Origin: Chara braunii
Taxonomy: Eukaryota; Streptophyta; Charophyceae; Charales; Characeae
Direction of reading: 5' to 3'
NCBI GenBank assembly: GCA_003427395.1
Contig: BFEA01000017.1
Span: forward strand, 2,053,285-2,079,184
DNA length: 25,900 nucleotides
Of this stretch, positions 17,997-25,805 are shown piece after piece (position 1 is the stretch's first letter; the number at the start of each line of letters is the position of its first letter). The position numbers were made by a program, and so were the translations under genes. The notes under the pieces were generated by a model, which worked only from the letters and a program-made list of their open reading frames with translations, was not told where the DNA came from and ran no database searches.

Positions 17997-18636
17997 GGTG
18001 TTCCCTGATTGCCCGGTAAGGGCCCTCAGCCGTGGCCACGGCGTATTGGCGGCTTTCGAGGAGGGCGCGGCACCAGGCTCGCTCGTCGACGGCATGCCGG
18101 GACGGAGCACCCCTCATCGCATCATTGGTCATTTGGATGATGGTCATGGCGCCTAAGAAGGAGCGGGCAGGGGGTCGATCCGCTGGTCCGTGAGCGAGCC
18201 ACGTGTCATAGATCAAAGCACGAGTAAGAGGAAGACGGACACCTTGGTCGTTGGCCAGAGACTGAGAAGGGGTCCAGTAGAGGTCGTCGATCTCGCGAAG
18301 CTGAACGTCCTTGAAAAGGGGATCGCGAGAGGCAGCAACCACGCTTTCTAAGAAACCGTCCAAACCGGTGGTAGTGGAACGATTGCCGCCGCGGAGAATG
18401 GAAGAGAGAGGGGCAATGTACTTGGCCAAAGGGTTGTCCTTCCTCCGGTCAGTGTAGCGGCGAATGAGCTGAAGGCCGCTCTCGTCGCCAGTCGTCCACC
18501 GAGCGAAGCCGAAGGAAATGCCATGACCGTTTCGGAGATTCTTCGCGAACGCGAAGTCCATCTCAGCGTCCTTGTTGTTGAACAACAGACTCAGCTTCTG
18601 AATCCGCGTCTTCACTACCTGACTTACCATCGCCAT
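17854..18636 (-). CDS. Chitosanase-like protein (GH46 family), possibly catalytically dead
   Basis: The frame from ATG 18636 gives 260 residues, the usual size for a GH46 chitosanase, an inverting enzyme that cleaves chitosan. Matching landmarks: residues 19-43 (FNN...AKNLRNGHGISFG; family FEN...AExIGDGRGxTxG), GDESGLQLIRRYT (50-62), NPLAKYIAPL (68-77), LREIDDLYWTPSQSLANDQGVRLPLTRALIYDTWLAHG (113-150), and VFRELINAGAWNLDRPI (219-235), like the family's VFLxxGNxxLxxP. In gapless alignment the catalytic Glu is Asn20 and the catalytic Asp is Asn36. The open frame continues upstream only as repeat-encoded (ER)n and (DRQT)n, so I take this ATG. No signal peptide is seen; an upstream exon is possible. 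GTAAGT follows the second ATG (18627-18622). The last 20 or so residues come from the tandem array. Confidence 0.65.
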   Translation of the reverse strand: MAMVSQVVKTRIQKLSLLFNNKDAEMDFAFAKNLRNGHGISFGFARWTTGDESGLQLIRRYTDRRKDNPLAKYIAPLSSILRGGNRSTTTGLDGFLESVVAASRDPLFKDVQLREIDDLYWTPSQSLANDQGVRLPLTRALIYDTWLAHGPADRPPARSFLGAMTIIQMTNDAMRGAPSRHAVDERAWCRALLESRQYAVATAEGPYRAIREHLPRLTVFRELINAGAWNLDRPILIGSSRHDSRAYVVRELSFGTHSIP

Positions 18637-18661
18637 CTCTCTCTCTGTCTCTGTCTCTGTC

Positions 18662-18747
<86 letters not shown>
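18637..18747. repeat. (CTGT)n then (CT)n microsatellite
   Basis: CTGT/CTCTGT units (18637-18701) pass into CT dinucleotides (to 18747), directly abutting the start codon of the minus-strand GH46 ORF. On that strand it would be a purine-rich 5' UTR, promoter or intron. Confidence 0.95.
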
Positions 18748-18750
<3 letters not shown>

Positions 18751-18786
18751 TGTCTGTGACTCTGTGCTGCGTGCCAACACGAACAG

Positions 18787-18789
<3 letters not shown>

Positions 18790-18858
<69 letters not shown>
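18790..18858. repeat. (CT)n microsatellite
   Basis: About 69 bp of CT dinucleotides. The 42-bp spacer before it and the sequence after it share GTGTGTCTG and GCGCCAACA/GTGCCAACA-like words followed by CACGAACAG, so the two microsatellites and their flanks form a tandem duplication. Confidence 0.95.
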
Positions 18859-18861
<3 letters not shown>

Positions 18862-19634
18862 GGTGTGCGTGTGTCTGCTCCGCGCCAACAACACGAACAG
18901 CCCCTTGTTCTATTTCCCTCTCGCCAGCCACCTGCAGTTGTAACAATCTCGTAAGCGAGGAAAATCAAAAGGCTTAGCGTACCTCTCGACTGGCCCAAGC
19001 CACTTCCTTCAATCTTCTCTCGGGGGTCTCATTCTCGTTCCCTTTGGATGACGTTTGGCAGCCTGGGTGTGCTCTCCGAATGCTTTGACCGGGTTTGCAA
19101 GTGCCGGGTTGCCTTTCGAAAAACACTTCGCACTTCAGTCTTCAGCAAAGTCTGCTCTCGTCCACTTGTGACTGCAAAGTCTGCTGCAATCAGTGCAATG
19201 TCATACTGCCGACCAAATGCGACGGTTACCCTCTCGGCGACAGCTCTCAGGAGTCGGGATTTATTTTTTTCTCAGCTATGTACAGTGCACGTCCTGAGAG
19301 CGCAAAAAATAACACCTGGCAGAAGATGAACACTGCTGTCGCATCCAGGTCAGTGTTTTTTTTTTCACTGTAGTAACAGTGTAGTTACTGTCGGCCGCAA
19401 TGCCCGGCACAACCAGAACGCTGCAGCTGTACTCCACACTGTCCACAGCGCGCTCGCAAGACGATCACGCCACCGACTTTCCTTCGTACGTTGAACTTGT
19501 CACGAGGCTAAGGTCAAATTCATGTTCATGTTCACGTTCATGATCAGTTGATGAAAAAAAACAGCAGCGCACATTGGACTTCCACTCTGCACTACCTGTC
19601 ATTGTACGAGCACACAAACCCACCCACCCAGTGC
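18859..19634. other. No gene recognised
   Basis: The stretch upstream of the GH46 ORF could hold its promoter or first exon, but I see no ATG-initiated signal peptide. A TTCATG-type hexamer repeat occurs at about 19519-19545. A Cys-rich plus-strand frame (19095-19373) is not supported. Confidence 0.4.
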
Positions 19635-19677
19635 ACCCACCCACCCACACACACACACACCCACACACACACACATA
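19635..19677. repeat. (CA)n/(CCCA)n microsatellite
   Basis: CCCA units pass into CA dinucleotides. A shorter CACACCCA run occurs at about 19815-19836. Confidence 0.95.
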
Positions 19678-20086
19678 CAACAAAAAAAAGTGCTCAGTCG
19701 TTATCCAACAGTCAAATGCATCTTGGAATCCTGGGAAGACTCCCGTGGTTCAATCTCCTCCTCATGAGTTGGTGAAAGTTCAACGAACCAGTACCTTTAA
19801 GAGTTGTTTTAGCGTACACACCCACACCCACACCCAGATTCAGGCATTCAATCCAATCCTCTGTGCTAGTGGGACCACTCCCCAAGGGCCATGCTACCTA
19901 AGCTGAATTTTACTTTCTCAGAGAGCGAGTTTTTCCAAATCATCTGAAAATATACAGAAGCCATTTTTCAAACGCCAAAGGGGTGTGTTTCACTCCACTG
20001 TCCCACCCTATAATACAGCGCTAGTCAGCCAGTCAGTCCTGGCCCCAGGGGCATTCAGTCCTCCTGTCTTTAAAAAAAAAAACAGA

Positions 20087-21200
20087 TCAGGGAAGGGGAG
20101 TATACAAACTAAATACATCTCTGATATCATATGATATCTTTAAAAAGTATTTAGCATATGTATGGGAATATTGGCACTCGACGTTAGAAAAACAGGATTC
20201 ATATATCTCTTGGTTCAACAATGGGTTGTGTTTTCTTGCAAGAAAATGTAATGAATTTTCTAAATTACAAGCAAAAAACAGACATTTACAAGAAATACAA
20301 ATTCAGGAACAAATCTTAAATTATGAATCTAAAGACCATCTAAATGACTCTTCACAAACTATCAATATCCAAGAACTCAGAAATCAACTCCTGTCATTTG
20401 CGCAACATCGTTGGCAAGGACAACTAATCAGAGGCAAGTTGTCGAAATTCACAACAGAAGGACAAATGGACACATCCTTTTTTGCTATGGCTCGATCACG
20501 AGCGAAACGCTCCTCTATAAATATCCTATGTGACCACGACGCTTCTCAGGATCCCACGGTACCAGTATCTTCAGCTGAAAGTCTGAAAGTTGCCTATAAC
20601 CTTTTCAAAAACCTATTCATATCATCAAAAGACCCTACTCGGACTCTGGAAGATGACCAAACCACTTGCCTCTTCTTAGAACCATTGTTCCAATCCATTA
20701 CTGATGAACAATGTGAGAGTATTGAAAAACCTCTAACCAAAGATGAAATCTGGACAGCACTAATACAAATGGAGGAAGACAAGACCCCGGGGGTGGATGG
20801 TCTTCCCGAGGAATTTTGGAAAACTATGTGGCCCATCCTTTCACCCGACTTAATGCAATACTTTAAAGAGGTTTGGGAGACTGGTGAAATGGGCGAGATA
20901 GCGAGTCAAGGAATACTCACGTTATTATATAAGAAAGGAGAAAAATCAAACATCAGAAACTATAGACCAATAACCTTACTAACGGTAGTATACAAATTGT
21001 TAGCAAAAACTCTTGCAAACCGTATGATCCTAGTGATGGCCGATATAATCCATCCCTCTCAAACAGGTTTTATAAATGGTCGCCACATACAAGATAACAT
21101 CCTATTAATTAATGAAATGGTTAAAGTAGCGCGACAATCTAAGCAGAATGCAGCTGTGGTTTTCATAGACTTCGAAAAAGCATATGACCATGTCGATTGA
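20087..21200 (+). pseudogene. LINE-2 linker and RT fingers/motif A
   Basis: The frame is open from about 20087 with no start codon of its own. It contains FNNGLCFLARKCNEFSKLQ, FAQHRWQGQLIRGKLSKFT, KPLTKDEIWTALIQM, DKTPGVDGLPEEFWKTMW, ILTLLYKKGEKSNIRNYRPI and VVFIDFEKAYDHVD (motif A with catalytic Asp). It ends at TGA 21198-21200, exactly where LINE-1 has the Trp of NHVDW, so a TGG-to-TGA change is the likely lesion. Confidence 0.88.
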
Positions 21201-21556
21201 CGTTTCTTAGACGTCTGTTTGCAAAGGTTGAATTTGGTCCGAATTTGCGTAGATGGGTTAATATTCTCCATACAAATGCTACTACACGCATTCTTGTGAA
21301 TGGGCTGCTATTTCCGGAAATCCATATACAGAGATCAGTTAGACAAGGAGACCCTTTGGCCCCTTTCCTTTTCGTGATTGTGATGGAGGCCCTGGGTGCC
21401 AACCTTAGAGCTAATCATAATATTAAACATCTAACTATCTCAGGTATACCGGAAGAGGCAATACCAATAGCCTCAATGTTTGCAGATGACCTAACGATCA
21501 TAATGGAGGCCTCAGAGGCAAACAAATATGGAGGAAATCAAAAGTCTGCTGGATAA
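21201..21556 (+). pseudogene. LINE-2 RT palm with FADD box
   Basis: After the TGA the original frame continues RFLDVCLQRL, then a missing base in the T-run near 21235 moves the protein to the next frame. There it reads FGPNLRRWVNILHTNATTRILVNG, VRQGDPLAPFLFVIVMEALGA and MFADDLTIIMEA (catalytic Asp-Asp of motif C). One extra base near 21525 shifts it again before MEEIKSLLDKFSTLSD. Confidence 0.88.
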
Positions 21557-22607
21557 GTTCTCAACACTCTCAGACATGGTGGTTAATTGGGGAAATAAAA
21601 CGCAAGGATGGTGGATTCACTCAAATGGTGTTCGGCCGCCTGAAGTCCCCAAGGTACAATGGTTGCCTTTAGAGGCCCCACTGAGAGTTTTGGGAGTATC
21701 TTTGTCTGCCTCGAGAAAACCTATATCCAATGATGACTGGATTTCAAATCCTGCGATACAAAAAATGAAACTATGGAAGAATCAACACACTTCACTTTTT
21801 GGTAGATCACTAGTAATAAATAATGTGGTTTTTGCTTCAATATGGTACAAATCAGCAATCTGGGCAATTAGTAAACCACGAATCAAACACCTTCAAAAAG
21901 AGGTGACGGCCTTCCTCTGGAGAGGGAATCATGAGCTAGAGAGAGTTATTCCTAGAGTAGCATGGTCTATCCTCATTCAACCAAAATCGAGGGGAGGGTT
22001 AGGAATCTTGGACCCTACCCTACAATGTCAAGCCTTATCACTACAATGGATGATTGATCTCATTTAAGAAATTGACAAACCTTGGCAACCTTTGACTCTA
22101 CAACAAATTAGGAAACTGGCACCGGTAGCTCCACCTGAAGTACATCCCCTTCCTTGGGTAGAGAACTTATTTTGGAACATCCCTCGTCCTTCTACTCACT
22201 AAAAACTAGAAGGGGAAAGAGGAGCAGCCTGTAGGAATCTACCCCTAGATAACCTATGGGTATCCCTACTAAGGACATGGAGAAAGCTACCTCTTCCTAA
22301 TAAACCCACAACCATACGCTTTGAAGAAATCATGAGGCAACCTCTATTTGGGAATAGAAGGATAACGGACGCTAATGGTTGTGTGTACAAAATTTCTATT
22401 CCTCCCTGGTATCAGTGGGTGAAAAAAGGAGTAATACGGGTTAAAGACATTTGGGATCTGGAAAAAAAAAAGTGGAAGTCTTCTGATCAACTTAAGAAAA
22501 CAATTACATACGCGCACAGATTAGATCAAAATCTGGACTACATCATTTATTCTATCCCACTGGCATGGGTTAGAGAATTAAGAAAAGGAGTAAAATTTCA
22601 GGAATGA
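21528..22607 (+). pseudogene. LINE-2 RT thumb/connection region
   Basis: One frame with in-frame stops at 22065-22067 (TAA), 22200-22202 (TAA) and 22605-22607 (TGA) carries VVNWGNKTQGWWIH, RVLGVSLSASRKP, HTSLFGRSLVINNVVFASIWYKS, FLWRGN, RGGLGILDPTLQ, LLRTWRKLPLP, MRQPLFGNRRITD and KKGVIRVKDIWDLE. These match LINE-1 (SILGRALVINN, RQPLFGNRLITD, KHGVLRVGDLWDGE) in order. Confidence 0.85.
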
Positions 22608-23773
22608 GACTTTGTAATGATTACACATGAACCATCATGTTGGCAGGTAGGACAAATAATGAGTCTATTAGAAGAAGGAGCCTTAACGGCCCTGTTCATA
22701 ATAACAACAAACCACTTGTTCCGACCTTCATCAACCAATCAAGTTGAGTTATTTCCTTTCACGGAAATGTTCAGAATTAGAGTTATTTTTATATCAGCAA
22801 CCTCTGGATGGAGAGTGTTTCAACCACAATGCCCAATTTCGATCCTTCTCATAGATCGAGACGAATGGGTATGGCAAACGGGGAAAAGAAGTAAACCACG
22901 CACTCTACAATCCCTAACAGTGAAAGCAACATATCTTTTGTTAAGACCACGGGTGGATGTGTCGTCTGTAATAAGAGACCGATGGACCAGACATCTGAAT
23001 ATTGACGCAGAAAGCATCAAAAACATAAAATTTTTCAATAAACTTAAAAAAAGACCAGCCAAATTTTCCTCCTTACAATGGCAAATTCTTCATCGTTGTT
23101 TACCAACTAATGATTGGCTCATTGATCACACCAATTTGGAACGACGAGGTCTGGCACATCCATGGTGCAAAGCATGTCTATCTGTTTTCCCCCACAAGAA
23201 GATCAGGGAGACAATTGAACATGTGTTCATTCAATGCCCAGGTACGGTCCTACTTTGGAGAAGATGGGACTGTGTATGGAGGGGATTTACAGGAATTGAC
23301 TGGCCATGGGATTGGAAAGCCATTCTCTTGGGTCAATGGGTACCAGTGGAAACACAACTTTCAAAATTCAAGATGATTTTTTTTGAGTTAGGACGGAAAA
23401 CCATTTTATGGGTATTGTGGTACAAAAGGTGTGTACATGAAAGAGAAGAAGTAAAATTAGAAGGAAAGGAATTTGCTGAGCTGATCATACAATTTGTGCA
23501 GACAGAAATACGGGCACATTGGTCAAAGGTTCGATCTAAGATACAATTACTCCACCAAAAAAAAGATATCATGAAGTGTATTCAAAACTTTAATCAGGAA
23601 TGGCTGGGGGGAACCGAAGGAGGAAGTTTGGGAGAAGTGAAATGGCCAGGAAAGGAAAAACAGGGGACTTCCATCTTTGCTTCAGTGACTGGTTTTCAAC
23701 TCCACCAGGAACCTCACTCAGATCACCGGAATGCTTCTCTGATCCCTTCCCTCCCTCAGAATTGGCTTTAGTT
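22608..23773 (+). pseudogene. LINE-2 C-terminal region with zf-RVT
   Basis: The same frame is then open for about 385 codons. Landmarks are KATYLLLRPRVDVSSVIRDR, SSLQWQILHRCLPTNDWLIDH, WCKAC...IEHVFIQCP (zf-RVT, C-x2-C...H-x4-C), WPWDWKAILLG, FELGRKTILWVLWYKRCVHE and a C-terminal QEWLGG. The zinc finger is thought to help RNA or target binding in LINE proteins. The stop at 23771-23773 is the natural end, before the 3' UTR. Confidence 0.85.
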
Positions 23774-24058
23774 GATTTGCAATGGTATGCCATGCAATAA
23801 GGTTAAATCTCATAAAAAATATGAGTTTTCATCAGGTTCGATCTCAAGATATCTATCAGTATGATGATATCTTGGAGAGATTCAAGATCTCATTTTCTGA
23901 TGTTTTTGTAAGTTCTACTTTTCACTAGTAAGTAAAGTCAGGAGATAGGTCTGCTAGTTTTAATAGAAGTATCTGGCGGCCTAAGGTTTGGCTGAAGAGG
24001 CAGATTTCATTTTCTTGATACTCTATTCAAAGATATGTAACAGACTTATATGTATTAA

Positions 24059-24176
24059 GGGACGCTGGACCCGGTTTCCAGCAGGTGCAGCTCCCCACCA
24101 ATAGAATGGAGCCAGTAGCTGGGCTGCTAGTGGTGGATGCTCTCACCACCATCCCTAGCAGTTCAGCCGGTTGTTT
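24059..24176 (+). repeat. LINE-2 3' tail with three stem-loops before poly(A)
   Basis: Stem GCTGGA/TCCAGC is at 24064-24069 and 24077-24082 with loop CCCGGTT. Stem GCTCC/GGAGC is at 24090-24094 and 24108-24112 around CCACCAATAGA. A third hairpin pairs CTGCTAG (24124-24130) with CTAGCAG (24155-24161) and GGTGG (24132-24136) with CCACC (24146-24150). The first two are conserved in LINE-1 (134-206). Poly(A) follows at 24177-24200. Confidence 0.65.
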
Positions 24177-24395
24177 AAAAAAAAAAAAAAAAAAAAAAAA
24201 GGGTCTGACAGTGTATCGTTCCGATTTTACTAGATGTCCTGAAGGACGGGTCGCCTTTTTTGCTGCATGTCCTTCTTCTTATTCCAACTTGCGTCTGTAT
24301 TTCAATAGTTCATGGGGGTACAACTGAGCTAGGCCTTTTGGCTTTTTGCTGCATTTCCGGAACTGCTATAGACTATAGACTATAGTTGCCTATTC

Positions 24396-24433
24396 CTGTC
24401 TCTTATACACATCTAGATGTGTATAAGAGACAG
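24396..24433. other. Tn5 mosaic-end junction adapter (artefact), copy 2
   Basis: A perfect 38-bp adapter junction, as at 15950-15987. It separates the region containing ACTATAGACTATAG (24364-24384) from a LINE tail fragment. Confidence 0.95.
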
Positions 24434-24512
24434 AACCAGTAATTAGGATGGATGGCAGGTGTTGCTCCCCACCAATAGATTGGAGCATGTTCCCAAAAAA
24501 AAAAAAAAAAAA
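24434..24512 (+). mobile_element. Fragment of a LINE 3' tail with poly(A)
   Basis: CAGGTG is followed by stem GCTCC (24464-24468), CCACCAATAGA and GGAGC (24482-24486), then poly(A) at 24495-24512. The upstream hairpin is missing because the adapter interrupts the copy. A third independent copy of the tail therefore preserves the second stem. A T-run at 24556-24580 lies after a short spacer. Confidence 0.65.
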
Positions 24513-24580
24513 GGAGGGATGGCACCTGCACATTCAAGGTTAGACACCCCTGCCCTTTTTTTTTTTTTTTTTTTTTTTTT

Positions 24581-24869
24581 ACAAGAAGACTCACCCCTGC
24601 CCATTTTTGGGGGGACCCTCTCTGAAACGGCCCCCAATCAGCTTTGTATGTGCCAGGCAACAGGGAGTGGCCAGATGCATGAGGTACTATTCATAGTAAC
24701 CGGGGCATCTTGCGGCTTTCTGGGCAAGATGCATTCGTACACTTTTGGACGGTGGTCTGCTGAGGCCCTATCTCCATTGGTCTGGGTGGATCCGGTTCCA
24801 TTTTTATTTTTTTTTTTTTTATTTTTTTTTTTATGAATCATAATATATAATACATCGTATTGGGTTCCA
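24581..24869. other. No gene recognised; T-rich stretches
   Basis: T-runs at 24556-24580 and 24801-24833 flank mixed sequence. No protein-like frame was identified. Confidence 0.4.
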
Positions 24870-24873
24870 GTAT

Positions 24874-24976
24874 GGGGCAAGATACAGTTTGCAATTGCGG
24901 TTTGGGCACCCTACCTGGGCAGAAAGCTGGGTTGTATACATTGCCCAAACTGCAATTCCAAACTGTATCTTGGCCC
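24874..24976. repeat. 35-bp imperfect inverted repeat (hairpin)
   Basis: Left arm 24874-24908 and right arm 24942-24976 are reverse complements at 32 of 35 positions, with a 33-nt loop. It could fold into a hairpin RNA or be the ends of a small foldback element. No protein frame of note covers it. Confidence 0.7.
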
Positions 24977-25196
24977 ACAGTGCAATCATAACGCATTTCT
25001 GTGACTCCCACGTAGTTTCCCCCCTTCGTAAAAAAAAAGCCCAGGTTGTTGTAGAGGTGGGATACTAGACCGATCACAGTCACCCACAGTACTTGCCCAC
25101 TCTGTTGTCCAGCTGAGCTCCTCTGAAGTCCCCACCCACCCTTACTCTCATCATTTTTGCCCTGCCGCACCCCCACCCCCCCTGTCCTACCCTAGT

Positions 25197-25369
25197 GTTA
25201 AACCACCAGTACTTGGCCCAGCTATCGTTGCCAAGCCTGGATACCGTTTCGATTTTTTTTGGCTGGCGCTTCCAGCCATTGACGTCCGGTACCCCGAAGC
25301 CCGAACTTTGCATAGCGTTAACGGCCCGCGGCCGATGTATAAGCCAACTTGAAGTACTGGTGGTTTAAC
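25197..25369. mobile_element. Small element bounded by perfect 18-bp inverted repeats
   Basis: GTTAAACCACCAGTACTT at 25197-25214 is the exact reverse complement of 25352-25369, enclosing 173 bp in total. No coding content. MITE-like; no target-site duplication is evident, so inverted duplication by other means is possible. Confidence 0.5.
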
Positions 25370-25590
25370 CACCCGGGACCATCACCCATCACCATCTTGG
25401 CGGGGTGACCTGGCCAGACAGCGGTTGCAGGCACCCGGGCTAAGCAGAGACACCTACATCCCTGCTCAGCCCTGGTTGAAGCCGATGCCGTGCAAGCCCC
25501 TGTTGCGCACGGGGCCTTCGGAAGCTAGGGTAGGTATGAACATGCTACTACAGGCCCTTTTTTTTTTTTTTCAAATGCCCAGGGTGTTGT
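25370..25590. other. No gene recognised
   Basis: GC-rich stretch followed by a T-run (25558-25571) ending at an adapter. A weak B-box-like word (GGTTGAAGCC, near 25473) is not enough to call an RNA gene. Confidence 0.35.
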
Positions 25591-25628
25591 CTGTCTCTTA
25601 TACACATCTAGATGTGTATAAGAGACAG
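25591..25628. other. Tn5 mosaic-end junction adapter (artefact), copy 3
   Basis: Perfect 38-bp adapter junction. It joins anonymous sequence to a LINE-1-family fragment. Confidence 0.95.
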
Positions 25629-25637
25629 CGCTAAACC

Positions 25638-25769
25638 ATTGGATAGATTTGAGTGTGCTTCGATTTACATTTAGATGGCGCTGCCATCTGTCCGCCACCA
25701 TGTCTCGTAGCCCGCGCTTGGGCCTGAGCATCCGGTAGACGGACTTCGTTTTTAGGGCGGCTAATTGGA
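25638..25769 (-). mobile_element. LINE-1-family fragment, matching 1495-1626
   Basis: This 132-bp stretch aligns with 1495-1626 without gaps and with 7 mismatches by eye, encoding the AALKTKSVYRMLRPKRGLRD segment upstream of zf-RVT. It is a different genomic copy of the family from LINE-1, brought here by the adapter join. Confidence 0.85.
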
Positions 25770-25805
25770 GTCTCTTATACACATCTAGATGTGTATAAGA
25801 GACAG
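25770..25805. other. Tn5 mosaic-end junction adapter (artefact), copy 4, 36 bp
   Basis: The same junction lacking its first two bases (CT). It separates two pieces of the same LINE in swapped order. Confidence 0.95.

Larger units (their letters stand above)
20071..24200 (+). mobile_element. LINE-2: relatively intact LINE of the LINE-1 family
   Basis: The plus strand reads, in order, an A-rich junction (20071-20081), DQGRGVYKLNTSL (about 20087-20125), a linker, RT, connection and zf-RVT C-terminus (to 23773), a 3' UTR, two conserved 3' stem-loops (24059-24112), a further hairpin (24124-24161) and poly(A) at 24177-24200. It lacks the endonuclease, so it is 5' truncated. Counted lesions are few: four stops and two single-base frameshifts. 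This makes it a younger insertion than LINE-1. Confidence 0.88.

Noticed and set aside
18637-18894. Minus-strand coding extension rich in Glu-Arg and Asp-Arg-Gln-Thr repeats
   Set aside because: It is only the translation of CT and CTGT microsatellites; the chitosanase-like similarity starts after the ATG at 18636.
19095-19373. Cys-rich plus-strand ORF (CDCKVCCNQC)
   Set aside because: Short, no recognised family, ends in a homopolymer; a GTCAGT donor-like site nearby is not enough to call an exon.
19900-20070. LINE-2 endonuclease domain upstream of the linker
   Set aside because: A short HSVLLSLK reading continues in frame before DQGRGVYK, but no GDFN, RID or other endonuclease motifs can be found; a stop occurs near 20024.
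25440-25500. tRNA-derived SINE head
   Set aside because: A B-box-like GGTTGAAGCC is present but no convincing A box at the right spacing and no cloverleaf.
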